Source of the DNA: Cylindrospermum stagnale PCC 7417 | Lineage (GTDB): Bacteria > Cyanobacteriota > Cyanobacteriia > Cyanobacteriales > Nostocaceae | Reading direction: 5' to 3' | Assembly (NCBI RefSeq): GCF_000317535.1 | Contig: NC_019757.1 | Span: 1,993,501 to 2,057,500 of the forward strand | Length of the DNA stretch: 64,000 bases | In this document: positions 27,101 through 35,368 of the stretch, one piece after another | Numbering within the stretch: the first letter of the stretch is position 1 | Layout: each line of letters opens with the position of its first letter | Translations under genes and position numbers: made by a program | The notes under the pieces: generated by a model | The model's input: only the letters and a program-made list of their open reading frames with translations | Told to the model about the DNA's origin: nothing | Databases searched by the model: none

Positions 27101-29511
27101 GTAAAGTCTTATTTGTATTTAATAGTATGATTCGTCACTTTAAAGATCCTTTGAAGGAAACAATCATATCCTTGCAAGAAGGAATACAGATGGGCTTGGA
27201 AACTGGAGATATAGAATTTGCCAGTTATTGCACTACTGCTTTAAGTTTTCATTTGTTATCGAGCGGAGAAAATAGGGAAATAGTTGAGCACAAATTATTA
27301 GATTTTGTTGATTTAATGCGGCAATTAAAACTAGAACCTACAGCTTTAGCAATCAGATGTCTTCGACAATCTTCTTTAAACTTTTTAGGACGCTCATTAG
27401 ATAAAACTATTTTAGTAGGAGATGCATTTAATGAAACAGAGATGATATCTGTTTTTGAGGGAAATTATTCTTGGTTAAGCGCTCTTTACATTTGTAAAAC
27501 CATCCTTTATTATTGCTTTCAGGATTATAAAAATGCTATTCAGAGCGCCAAGCTAACTACAGAAAAATACCAAGATAATAATCCAGCATTCTTAATGTAT
27601 TTAGTCAATAACTTCTACTATTCTTTGGCATTGTTGGCTGAGTTCAAAAACACTTCATCTTCTGACCAAAAACAATACCTTAAGCAAGTGGCACTTAATC
27701 AGAATAAGATGAAAAAATGGGCCTACCATGCTCCCTGTAACTACCGACATAAATATGAGCTAATAGAAGCAGAAAAAGCCAGAGTTTTGGGGCAAGATGT
27801 GCAAGCGATGTATTTGTACGATCGCGCAATTTCTGGAGCTGCAGAAAATGGTTATATTCAGGAAGTTGCACTTGCCAACGAACTAGCAGCACAGTTCTAC
27901 ATAGCATTAGGCAAAGAAAAGATCGCCAAAACTTACATGACCGAAGCCTACTATAGCTATAACAGCTGGGGAGCGATCGCTAAAGTCCAAGATTTAGAGG
28001 AACGGTATCCTGAATTAATTATCCGTAGTGATCAGGTTACAGAGTCCGATCTATATACATCCAAGACAATTAGCAGGAATATTAGAACCACAAAAACGGG
28101 AAGCACAACTAGCAACGGTCAAATTCTAGATTTAGCTACAGTTATGAAACTTTCCCAGGCTATCAGTAGCGAAATTGTTCTAGATAAACTTCTCGCCAAA
28201 TTGTTAGCCATCATCCTAGAAAATGCTGCAGCTCAAAAGGGCTGTCTAATTCTAGAAAAAGAGAAGCAACTGTTTATCGAAGTTATTCACAGTGACCAAA
28301 ACTCCTCTTTCGTTGTTTTACAATCAACGCCAGTAGAAGCAAGTCAAGATATCCCCATAACTGTTGTTAACTACGTCGCCAGAACTCAGCAAACTCTGGT
28401 AATAGGTGATGCCAGTTCTGAAGCACTCTTTAGAGAAGATCCCTATATAAAACAACATCAGCCCAAATCTGTTGTCTGCGCTCCCATCTTCTACCAGGGT
28501 AAATTTACAGGCATTTTCTATCTGGAAAATAACTTAGCCACTGGAGCATTTACAAGTAATCGCCTGGAAATTCTGAAGCTGCTGACTTCTCAGGCGGCGA
28601 TCGCCATTGAAAATGCCCGCCTCTACTCACGTGAACAAGAAAGATCCCAGGAGTTACAACAATCTTTGCAACAACTTCAGCAGACCCAAGCGCAATTAGT
28701 GCAGACTGAAAAAATCTCCTCTTTAGGGCAATTAGTCGCTGGGGTAGCTCATGAAGTCAACAATCCTGTTAGCTTCATTTCTGGCAATTTATCCCACGTC
28801 AATCAGTATATTGAAGACTTGATTAATCTGCTTGATCTTTACCAGAAGCACTTGCCCTCTCCACCCGCAGAAATTGTCGATGAAATTGAGGCAATTGATC
28901 TGGAGTTCTTACTACAAGACCTTCCTAAGATGATTTCTTCAATGAAAGTGGGAACTGAGCGCATTCGCGGCATTATGCAGTCTCTACGTACCTTTTCACG
29001 CACTGATAGCGCTGACAAAAAGGCAGTTGATATTCATGAGGGTATTGAAACCACATTGATGATATTACAGCATCGCCTGAAAGCAAGCCCAACCCGTCCT
29101 GCTATTCAAGTTGTCAAAGAGTATGGCAATCTATCACCAGTTGAGTGTTATTCTGGGCAAATGAATCAGGTATTCATGAATTTGTTGGCTAATGCTATTG
29201 ATGCGTTGGAAGAGTCTAACAATGGCAAGGCATTTGCTGACATTGAAAAGAATCCCAATATGATTACTATTCGCACCGAAATTGTGGGCAATCAAGTGAT
29301 AATTCACATTGCTGATAATGGGCTTGGAATGTCAGAAGAAGTACGGAAAAGACTATTTGACGCCTTCTTTACTACTAAACCAGAGGGTAAGGGTACTGGG
29401 TTAGGACTCTCGATTAGTTATCAGATTGTGACTGAAAAACATGGCGGTAAATTACAGTGTATTTCTTCGCCAGGTCAAGGTGCAGAATTCGTCATTCAGA
29501 TTCCGCTTTAG
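24118..29511 (+). CDS. Ser/Thr kinase - AAA ATPase - GAF - histidine kinase
   Basis: A giant multidomain signalling protein of about 1797 residues, of the type known from filamentous cyanobacteria as HstK. Domain order: a Ser/Thr protein kinase (residues 8-270, with HKDIKPANIIINQ and LTDFSISSR), a STAND/AAA-like ATPase (about 300-650, Walker A GYSGIGKSS near 335, Walker B VIFLDDLQWAD), a long alpha-solenoid region (about 700-1310), a GAF domain (about 1340-1500), a coiled coil and a histidine kinase. The phospho-acceptor histidine is in AGVAHEVNNPVSFI near 1545, and the ATP lid is GKGTGLGLSISYQIV. It probably senses a ligand through GAF. I chose the ATG at 24118 over the TTG two codons upstream. 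No partner response regulator is adjacent. Confidence 0.94.
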   Translation: MLASPILTGYDLTEIIHEGAHTIIYRGTAQLDAQPVILKILKADYPTLDDIARLKHEYKMTENLDIEGIVKFLRLETHQNRLVLVCEDFGGQSLKQLLSHQKLDMATFLSIALQLAQALVALHNNRIIHKDIKPANIIINQLSGQVKLTDFSISSRLYKETPQLVNPTQLEGTLAYMSPEQTGRMNRPVDYRSDFYSLGITFYEILTGQLPFQSNDPLELVHCHLAKQPSAIKELKPEVPPAICSIVMKLMAKNAEDRYQSAAGLVADLEICQNQLKNLNELTEFIPGRLDILSQLLIPQKLYGREPQVHLLLSAFDRVSQGSTELMLVSGYSGIGKSSIVNEVNKPITRSKGYFVSGKFDQFKRDIPYISLIQAFSSLMQQLLTESAAQIDVWKSKILSAVGANGQVIIDVIPEVELIIGSQPEVAQLGAAETQNRFNRVFSGFTRVFAQKEHPLVIFLDDLQWADSATLKLTQLLITDPDSKYLLFIGAYRDNEVNGGHILRQTIEEIENTDTFINNIVLQPLTITNVTSLVAETLHDDTQQSYGLAELIFNKTGGNPFFLTQLLQVLYQEKLLEFDFITASWQWSITEIQAIGITDKSVVELVSSRIKKLPEATQGVLKLAACIGDKFTLDMLSIVNEQSPASTASELYAALESGLILPLSEAYRIPLVFNQEEAVNFTFDTKRVGYKFLHDRVQQAAYSLIPQNQQQITHLRIGQLLLKQTPPEVIVENVLDIVNQLNIGVDLLANQAEKNELAKLNLLAGKKAKTCNAYEAAIKYLNVGLNLLAVNSWQDNYELILYLHRETAEVEYLNGNFERSRQIANITLQQANSILDKVKVYEIQIQSYTAQNRLQEALDIGVKVLTVLGVRLPNKPKKLDVLTAIIKTKLTLTGKRIEHLAALPQMTDPYKLAAMQILMLITPAASQSGSLQFPLAIMAMVRLSVKYNNSTFAAFGYSFYGAMLCDKLGDIEAGYRFGWLGLAVLDKMKDKSLRCKVLFVFNSMIRHFKDPLKETIISLQEGIQMGLETGDIEFASYCTTALSFHLLSSGENREIVEHKLLDFVDLMRQLKLEPTALAIRCLRQSSLNFLGRSLDKTILVGDAFNETEMISVFEGNYSWLSALYICKTILYYCFQDYKNAIQSAKLTTEKYQDNNPAFLMYLVNNFYYSLALLAEFKNTSSSDQKQYLKQVALNQNKMKKWAYHAPCNYRHKYELIEAEKARVLGQDVQAMYLYDRAISGAAENGYIQEVALANELAAQFYIALGKEKIAKTYMTEAYYSYNSWGAIAKVQDLEERYPELIIRSDQVTESDLYTSKTISRNIRTTKTGSTTSNGQILDLATVMKLSQAISSEIVLDKLLAKLLAIILENAAAQKGCLILEKEKQLFIEVIHSDQNSSFVVLQSTPVEASQDIPITVVNYVARTQQTLVIGDASSEALFREDPYIKQHQPKSVVCAPIFYQGKFTGIFYLENNLATGAFTSNRLEILKLLTSQAAIAIENARLYSREQERSQELQQSLQQLQQTQAQLVQTEKISSLGQLVAGVAHEVNNPVSFISGNLSHVNQYIEDLINLLDLYQKHLPSPPAEIVDEIEAIDLEFLLQDLPKMISSMKVGTERIRGIMQSLRTFSRTDSADKKAVDIHEGIETTLMILQHRLKASPTRPAIQVVKEYGNLSPVECYSGQMNQVFMNLLANAIDALEESNNGKAFADIEKNPNMITIRTEIVGNQVIIHIADNGLGMSEEVRKRLFDAFFTTKPEGKGTGLGLSISYQIVTEKHGGKLQCISSPGQGAEFVIQIPL

Positions 29512-29689
29512 CACTTCTTACCTAACCTCAATGAGGCTGCCTATATCGGTTGCACCGAAATCATTTTAGATAGCGCTCCTAGGCTGTTTATCATCAGATT
29601 AGCTTTCAAAATATTGAGCTATATCCTGAAAACAAAATTCCTCCAAAATATCGCTTAAACTGGGTATTTATGGAATTAATTTTGAATTT

Positions 29690-30196
29690 ATGAATATCCG
29701 CTGTGAAACTTTACCAGACTACCCATCAATAGCTGAGGTGAATATACTAGGCTTTGGTCAGGAGAACGAAGCTAAACTTGTAGAGGTGATTCGCAATTCT
29801 GATCGCTATATTCCCGAACTCTCTTTAATTGCGGAGGTTGGGGGTAATGTAGTTGGTCATATTCTTTTCAGCTACATTGACTTGGTCGGTGAAGAAACTC
29901 TACAGGTACTCGGTTTAGCACCTATGGCAGTTCGTCCCCAGTTTCAGAGGCATGGAATTGGCAGCGCACTTGTACAAGCAGGTTTAGAAACAGCAGACGC
30001 TAGAGGAGAAGCCATAGTTATTGTATTGGGTCATTCCCAGTTTTATAATCGCTTTGGGTTTGAGCCATCAGTTAATTATGAAATCGAGTCTCCGTTTCCG
30101 GTGCCAGAGGATTTTTTTATGGTCAAACGACTGCAAAGCTATCAGAAAAAGTACAAAGGCACGGTTGTTTATCCACCAGCTTTTGATGGGGTTTGA
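29690..30196 (+). CDS. GNAT family N-acetyltransferase (YhbS-like)
   Basis: A 168-residue protein beginning MNIRCETLPDYPSIAEVNIL. The acetyl-CoA motif is APMAVRPQFQRHGIGSALVQ. VIVLGHSQFYNRFGFEPS is the typical end of the YhbS-type GNAT fold. The acceptor is unknown; it may be a small metabolite or a protein amine. It lies 178 bp after the giant kinase on the same strand and is convergent with the amidase gene. Confidence 0.88.
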   Translation: MNIRCETLPDYPSIAEVNILGFGQENEAKLVEVIRNSDRYIPELSLIAEVGGNVVGHILFSYIDLVGEETLQVLGLAPMAVRPQFQRHGIGSALVQAGLETADARGEAIVIVLGHSQFYNRFGFEPSVNYEIESPFPVPEDFFMVKRLQSYQKKYKGTVVYPPAFDGV

Positions 30197-30301
30197 TCCA
30201 AGTACTTCAAATTTCGGCGTTGCTGAGTTATGAGATGAAATGCTATTTGCGAGTGAGGATTTTTGGATTTTTTCATATCACTATTTAGCAATGCCCATAT
30301 T

Positions 30302-31666
30302 TTAAACTGAAATTATGCTATTTGCCTCCAACACCGCTGCAACCCGCAAAATTAGAGCTTCATTGTAGGGTGCAGCTATCAATTGCACACCCAGAGGTAA
30401 GGTATTTGGACGCTGAATGGGCACTGATAAAGCGGGTAAGCCGATGAAAGATAATGGTTGAGTGAATATTCCCAAATGAGGACGGACGAGTATTTCTTCA
30501 CCGTCTAAAATCATAGTTTGTTGACCAATTAACGGTGCAGAGATTGGTGTGGTGGGGGCGAGAATTACATCGACATTTTGAAAGACTTCTCGAATGCGAT
30601 CGCGATACCATCTTCTAAAGCGTTGGGCTTGTAGGTACCAGCTACTGGGAATTAACGCCCCGGCTAAAAAGCGATTGCGTGTTGCTGGATCAAAATCTTG
30701 AGGACGCGATCGCAATTTAGCTAAATGCAGATTTGCCCCTTCGCTAGCTGTAATCACGAACGCCGCAGCACGGGCGCGTTTTGCTTCAGGTATCCTCACA
30801 AACTCAGTTATATCCAACGCCTCCGCCACCTGTTGCACCGCTGCTAAAGCTTCAGATTCTGCGCCTTGCGTGAAATCATTATCTGCGATCGCAATTCTAA
30901 TACCAGAAATATCTTGATTTAGTTTTGGTAAACACCGTTCAGGAAAGCGTTTTGTACAAACTGGATCTCGTGCGTCTTCCCCCTGAAGCAGATCATAAGC
31001 TGTAGCAATATCTCGCACCGAACCAGCAAAAGGGCCAATATGGTCAAAACTGCTAGAAAATAAAGCTACCCCAGCACGAGACAACCGCCCATAAGTTGGT
31101 TTAAAGCCAAAAACGCCACACAAAGCCGCCGGAACACGAATAGAACCATTAGTATCAGAACCCAGAGTCAGCGGAACCAACTCAGCAGCCACCGCCGCCG
31201 CCGAACCACCCGAAGAACCACCAGCTACCCGCTGTAAATCATGGGGGTTGTGAGTAGCGCCATAATGGGAATTTTCCGTCACAAACCCATAGGCGTACTC
31301 GTCCATATTTAAAGCGCCAATCAAAACCGCACCCGCTTGTTTCAGCTTGGCGACGGCGGTTGCATCTTGAGTTGCTGGGGGATTTTCAGCATTTATTTTC
31401 GCCCCCGCCAAAGTTGTTAAACCAGCGATATCGAAGAGGTTTTTGACTGCAAAAGGTACACCAGCTAACACACCAGGATCATTACCTTCAGCAATTTCCC
31501 TGTCAATCCGCGCTGCATCAGCCAAAGCAGATTCCGCAGTCACAGCCGTAAAACAGTTTAGTTGATGATTCCGCGCCGCAATGCGTGCTAAAGCAGCTTG
31601 AGTTACTTCCACGGCGCTAACTTGGTCTTGGCGCACAGCAGCAGCTATTGATACAGCATCATTCAT
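30302..31666 (-). CDS. AtzE-type amidase (amidase signature family)
   Basis: A 454-residue amidase-signature hydrolase. The catalytic Ser-cisSer-Lys triad regions are visible: GVPFAVKNLFDIAG (Lys), RVAGGSSGGSAAAVA (cis-Ser) and LGSDTNGSIRVPAALCGVFG (Ser nucleophile). C-terminal PTTPISAPLIGQQ and FIGLPALSVPIQ are also typical. The family hydrolyses amides and urea-like compounds. AtzE members act on 1-carboxybiuret and need a small partner subunit, AtzG. The upstream gene encodes exactly such a partner and overlaps by 4 bp (ATGA), so the two form a complex by analogy with GatA/GatC. The natural substrate here is unknown. Confidence 0.88.
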   Translation of the reverse strand: MNDAVSIAAAVRQDQVSAVEVTQAALARIAARNHQLNCFTAVTAESALADAARIDREIAEGNDPGVLAGVPFAVKNLFDIAGLTTLAGAKINAENPPATQDATAVAKLKQAGAVLIGALNMDEYAYGFVTENSHYGATHNPHDLQRVAGGSSGGSAAAVAAELVPLTLGSDTNGSIRVPAALCGVFGFKPTYGRLSRAGVALFSSSFDHIGPFAGSVRDIATAYDLLQGEDARDPVCTKRFPERCLPKLNQDISGIRIAIADNDFTQGAESEALAAVQQVAEALDITEFVRIPEAKRARAAAFVITASEGANLHLAKLRSRPQDFDPATRNRFLAGALIPSSWYLQAQRFRRWYRDRIREVFQNVDVILAPTTPISAPLIGQQTMILDGEEILVRPHLGIFTQPLSFIGLPALSVPIQRPNTLPLGVQLIAAPYNEALILRVAAVLEANSIISV

Positions 31667-31851
31667 GGTTCAAACACAGGTGCAACTTCAACTTCCTCTG
31701 GTAAAGGAAAAGAATTAACGAGATTTGCGATCGCATTTATTCTCTCAAAATTCGCCACCACCCCATCACGATACTCATCCCTCAACTCCAAATCCAACAA
31801 CAGCGACATTTGATCAACATACACACCCACATCAAAAGCCTGATTTTCCAT
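31663..31851 (-). CDS. AtzG-like small subunit (DUF4089)
   Basis: A 62-residue protein with the DUF4089/AtzG pattern: VGVYVDQMSLLLDLELRDEY, then NFERINAIANLVNSFPLP and a conserved EVAPVFEP tail. It resembles GatC in length and helix layout. The stop codon overlaps the amidase start by 4 bp, so translation is probably coupled. It likely stabilises the amidase and shapes its active site, as shown for AtzE-AtzG. Confidence 0.85.
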   Translation of the reverse strand: MENQAFDVGVYVDQMSLLLDLELRDEYRDGVVANFERINAIANLVNSFPLPEEVEVAPVFEP

Positions 31852-31881
31852 ATTCTTCTCTGTGTCCTCTGCGCCTCTGCG

Positions 31882-31911
31882 GTAGCCTGCGGCACGCCGC
31901 TCCGCGTCTAC
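31882..31911. repeat. Small dispersed repeat with inverted arms
   Basis: GTAGCCTGCGGCACG followed by CCGCTCCGCGTCTAC is a GC-rich 30-bp block. GTAG and GCGG in the left arm pair with CTAC and CCGC in the right arm. It lies between the DUF952 and AtzG genes, and its composition resembles other small dispersed repeats in the window. Confidence 0.55.
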
Positions 31912-31915
31912 GTTA

Positions 31916-32263
31916 TCATAAATTTACAACCTCTAGCGGCAACTCAAAAAAACCATCCTCCCCAGGTTCAAAATCAATCACCTGAAACACAGCATCAATA
32001 TTTAAAGCACCATATATATGAGGAAACAATTCATCCACCTCAGCCAATTCATAGCGAATTTCAGCTTGAACCTTATCAGAGTCAATAAAAAGAATTACCA
32101 AATCATTTTGAGTAGAAAAAAATCTATTTGCAACCTTGACTAATTGTCTTGCTGTAGAACAATGGATAAATCCTTCAGAATCTAGCGTATCACCGCGATA
32201 ACTTTCGAGGACTTTTGCATCTTGCCATTGTTGGCGCTGGGTAATGTGAAATATAGTATTCAT
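31916..32263 (-). CDS. DUF952 family protein
   Basis: A 115-residue cytoplasmic protein with the DUF952 hallmarks MNTIFHITQRQQWQDAKVLE, LDSEGFIHCSTARQLVKVAN and FPHIYGALNIDAVFQVIDFE. The family resembles ADP-ribosyltransferase-like folds, but its biochemical role is unknown. It lies 64 bp upstream of the AtzG gene and just downstream of the KGK gene (12 bp), so these minus-strand genes may be one transcript. Confidence 0.87.
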   Translation of the reverse strand: MNTIFHITQRQQWQDAKVLESYRGDTLDSEGFIHCSTARQLVKVANRFFSTQNDLVILFIDSDKVQAEIRYELAEVDELFPHIYGALNIDAVFQVIDFEPGEDGFFELPLEVVNL

Positions 32264-32275
32264 GTTTTATGACAA

Positions 32276-32704
32276 TTATGATTCAGCTTGTTGTATCAGT
32301 TTACGAATATCATCTAAAGGTGATTCCGGTTCTTCAGGCTCATCAGGACAAAATTCCAGATAAATTTCAGGTTGTTGCTTTTTACGCATAGAAAAGCTAG
32401 ACATCTGAATTTTTATTTTGCCTTTTTGCCAACCCTTACCACCAATTTTAAGAAACTGACAACTCAGCACAGAATGAAATTGAATTTCATCGAAATTAAT
32501 ACCCTCTTGACCAATAGATAAATTGTGGAGTAATGTAAGTATTTGATGTCCTCTATTTTTAGTTTGTTCATCGTAAGTATATTGATTTAACTTATTCCTA
32601 ATTTCTAAATAAACCAACTCTTTTAATCTACTTACTTTAAACGTATCCTTATAGAAAAGTACGACATCATCATCACAGTCTAGAGGAATAAATTTATTAT
32701 TCAT
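32276..32704 (-). CDS. KGK-domain protein
   Basis: A 142-residue protein of the cyanobacterial KGK family, named for the KGxxKGK signature seen here as IGGKGWQKGKIKIQMSS (about residues 86-102). The N-terminus is FIPLDCDDDVVLFYKDTFKV. The C-terminus is acidic (CPDEPEEPESPLDDIRKLIQ). Function is unknown. It is 12 bp from the DUF952 gene on the same strand. Confidence 0.85.
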   Translation of the reverse strand: MNNKFIPLDCDDDVVLFYKDTFKVSRLKELVYLEIRNKLNQYTYDEQTKNRGHQILTLLHNLSIGQEGINFDEIQFHSVLSCQFLKIGGKGWQKGKIKIQMSSFSMRKKQQPEIYLEFCPDEPEEPESPLDDIRKLIQQAES

Positions 32705-32847
32705 ATGTACTTTACCTGATATTGCTCCACAGCATTAGATTATCTGGCGATTTTGTTAACATTAAAATAGTAAATTTACGTAAACAAAAGCTACAAAAAA
32801 TAACCAGCCTAACCAAAAAATGCTTTCAATAGATATAGCAGAACCTT

Positions 32848-32877
32848 TGTAGAGACGTTGCATGCAACGTCTCTACA
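32848..32877. repeat. Perfect 30-bp palindrome
   Basis: TGTAGAGACGTTGCA followed by its exact complement TGCAACGTCTCTACA. This palindromic element is, from memory, common in Nostoc-type genomes. It lies 16 bp beyond the stop of the thioredoxin-NHL gene, but no T-run follows on that strand. Confidence 0.75.
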
Positions 32878-32892
32878 TTCTTTATAAAAAAA

Positions 32893-34413
32893 CTAATAAA
32901 AAACCGTTGGAATACACACCTCTGGCGCACATAAACCAGAAAATTGCAGCGTTGTTACCTCCAGCGTCTCTAAATCTACTCGACGGATAACATGGTTATT
33001 AGTATCACTAATATATAGATATGAATCTATCGCACTCAATCCCGAAGGTTCAAAAAAACGGGTATTCTTACCTTGACCATTTTGTAAACCTGCTGAACCA
33101 TCCCCCAAAACCGTTTGACAATCTCCTGTAATGGGATTCACTAATTTAATTTTGTGGTTGTAAGTATCTGTTACCCACAAATGATTTTGGAAAAAATCTA
33201 CACCTAAACAATGCTGTAATCGGACATCAAAATATTGTCCATCAATATCGCCAAAGTCAAATAAAAACCCACCACCGCAAACAGTCCGCACTTTACCATT
33301 TTCTCCCAATTCCACACCGCGAATTGAGCTAATTTCACTATCAGCAATAAATAATTCTTTGCCATCTGTAGTAATGCCGCTAGGTTGAGCAAAGGCAGAT
33401 TCTGTAAAATTACCATCAACACAACCTTCTCCACCAGTACCAGCATAAGTTTTGACAATATGATTTTCTAAATCTAGTTGCCAAATTTGATGATTTCCAG
33501 CCATTGCTATAAAGAGGCTATTTCCTATTTTCTCCAAATCCCAAGGGGAATTTAATGCTGTTTCTAATGCAGCACCGCTGTGAGGACGAGTATTATGGCT
33601 TTGCTCACCAGTCCCAGCAATAGTTCCTACTACTTGACGCTTGATATCTACTTTTCGCAAAGCATGATTTTCTGTATCAGCAACGTAAAGAATTTGATTT
33701 TCGGCATCATAAGCCATTCCTTGAGGTGCAGAAAATTGTGCTTCGCTAAAGTTACCATCAGTAAAGCCAGATTTTCCCGTACCGATTATATGGAAAACTT
33801 CGCCGTTGAAGCTACTCATAACTAAGCGGTGATGTCCAGAGTCAGCAATGAACAAACCCGCTGGTGTCGCTAGGACTTTACCAGGAAAAGCTAGTGGTGT
33901 GATTAATGGTTGGCGCTGTTTTTCTAAAGTTAGGCTGAGTTCTTGGAAATTAATCGTTCCTTTTTCTCGGTGTTCATGAATCAGGTTTTCAATTAGTTGG
34001 TCTAAACTGTCGCGATGTCCTTCACCAGAAACATAGTTAACTACATAAGTTTGGGGGTCAATGACCATTAAGGTAGGCCAAGCGCGGACAGCATACTCTT
34101 GCCAAACTCGAAAATTAATATCAACTAAAACTGGGTGTTCGATGTCGTAGCGTAGGATAGCTTGACGGATGTTTTCGGTTTCTTTTTCGTTGTCAAACTT
34201 GGCAGAATGGACGCCGATAACAGTGAGACTATTTTGATATTTCTGTTCGAGATATTTCAAGTCTGGCAAAATATGCAGACAGTTGATGCAGCAGTATGTC
34301 CAGAAGTCCAAAATTACGACTCTGCCCTTGAGTTGTTTAAGAGACAAGGGTTTTTCGGTGTTCAGCCAAGGGTAATTTTGCGGTAGTTCTGGTGCTCTAA
34401 CACGGGGAATCAT
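32893..34413 (-). CDS. Thioredoxin-like and NHL-repeat protein (NHLRC2-like)
   Basis: About 506 residues from the ATG at 34413. The frame extends upstream to 34470 but would overlap the divergent glutaminase start. The N-terminal 150 residues are a thioredoxin-like domain with VVILDFWTYCCINCLHILPD, a CxxC variant (CCINC). NHL-type beta-propeller repeats follow, for example GVHSAKF to FIADSGHHRLVMSSF, LYVADTENHALRKVDI, LFIADSEISSIRGVEL, LWVTDTYNHKIKLVNP and LYISDTNNHVIRRVDL. The same architecture occurs in animal NHLRC2. A redox or scaffold role is inferred. No signal peptide is seen. Confidence 0.9.
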   Translation of the reverse strand: MIPRVRAPELPQNYPWLNTEKPLSLKQLKGRVVILDFWTYCCINCLHILPDLKYLEQKYQNSLTVIGVHSAKFDNEKETENIRQAILRYDIEHPVLVDINFRVWQEYAVRAWPTLMVIDPQTYVVNYVSGEGHRDSLDQLIENLIHEHREKGTINFQELSLTLEKQRQPLITPLAFPGKVLATPAGLFIADSGHHRLVMSSFNGEVFHIIGTGKSGFTDGNFSEAQFSAPQGMAYDAENQILYVADTENHALRKVDIKRQVVGTIAGTGEQSHNTRPHSGAALETALNSPWDLEKIGNSLFIAMAGNHQIWQLDLENHIVKTYAGTGGEGCVDGNFTESAFAQPSGITTDGKELFIADSEISSIRGVELGENGKVRTVCGGGFLFDFGDIDGQYFDVRLQHCLGVDFFQNHLWVTDTYNHKIKLVNPITGDCQTVLGDGSAGLQNGQGKNTRFFEPSGLSAIDSYLYISDTNNHVIRRVDLETLEVTTLQFSGLCAPEVCIPTVFY

Positions 34414-34451
34414 GAGGTATTCTTGAAAATTTTCTGAGAGGCATAACAGTT

Positions 34452-35366
34452 TTGAAAGGACTGGAATCACTAACGGCTGGGGATTTATCAGCTTGGTTAC
34501 AGCTAGCTACAACTCAGGTATTGCCAGGAAAATTTCCTCCGCATATCCCGCGCTTGGCTATGGCTAACCCTGATTGGTTTGCGGTTCATATTTGCTGTGA
34601 ATCGGGAAAAAGTTACAGCCAAGGAGATACAAATTATGTATTTCCACTGATGAGCGTGATTAAGCCATTTTCTCTACTCTATCTGTTAGAACTCCTGGGA
34701 GCCGAGACTGTTTTTCAGTGGGTTGGCGTTGAACCATCAGATGCTCCCTTCAATTCACTGGAGCAACTGGTGGCTGATGGTGGACATCCCCGCAATCCAA
34801 TGATTAATAGTGGAGCAATTACTTTGGCTGATAAATTACCGGGGAATGATGCTAGTGATAAAACTCAGTTATTTTGTCAATGGCTAAACCAATCAGCTGG
34901 TTGTGATCTCAGGTTAGATGAGGCGATGCTGGCTTCAGTCCGCTCGATACCCTCAAGGGGTAATCAAGCGATCGCTAATTATCTTACCGAAAAAGAACAG
35001 CTAGAAAATTTAGACATATCTCTTGACACATATGAGCAAATATGCTGTTTGTCTGGGACGGTAGAAGACTTAGCCCTTTTGGGAAAACTTTTAGCTTGTG
35101 AAAATAATTTTTTAGACTCACAACATCGGCGAATTGTCAATGCTGTGATGTTAACTTGTGGATTGTACGAAGTTTCTGCTCAGTTTGCTGTCAGGGTTGG
35201 TCTACCGATGAAATCAGGTATTGGTGGGGGACTGTTAGCGATCGTCCCAAATCAAGGTGCGATCGCCTGTTATAGTCCTACTTTAGATAGTGTGGGTAAT
35301 CCTGTAGCGGCGCTGGCCTTTGTCGAAGCGTTATCCCAAAAATTACAGTTGAGTATTTTTGGTTAA
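34452..35366 (+). CDS. glsA: Glutaminase
   Basis: A 304-residue serine-dependent glutaminase that hydrolyses glutamine to glutamate and ammonia. The catalytic Ser-x-x-Lys is in FPLMSVIKPFSLLYLL. HPRNPMINSGAITL and VRVGLPMKSGIGGGLLAIVP are signature segments. The start is TTG. The next in-frame ATG (about residue 37) would remove conserved sequence, so TTG is preferred. It is divergent from the thioredoxin-NHL gene with 38 bp between starts, so the promoters must overlap. Confidence 0.93.
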   Translation: MKGLESLTAGDLSAWLQLATTQVLPGKFPPHIPRLAMANPDWFAVHICCESGKSYSQGDTNYVFPLMSVIKPFSLLYLLELLGAETVFQWVGVEPSDAPFNSLEQLVADGGHPRNPMINSGAITLADKLPGNDASDKTQLFCQWLNQSAGCDLRLDEAMLASVRSIPSRGNQAIANYLTEKEQLENLDISLDTYEQICCLSGTVEDLALLGKLLACENNFLDSQHRRIVNAVMLTCGLYEVSAQFAVRVGLPMKSGIGGGLLAIVPNQGAIACYSPTLDSVGNPVAALAFVEALSQKLQLSIFG

Positions 35367-35368
35367 TC

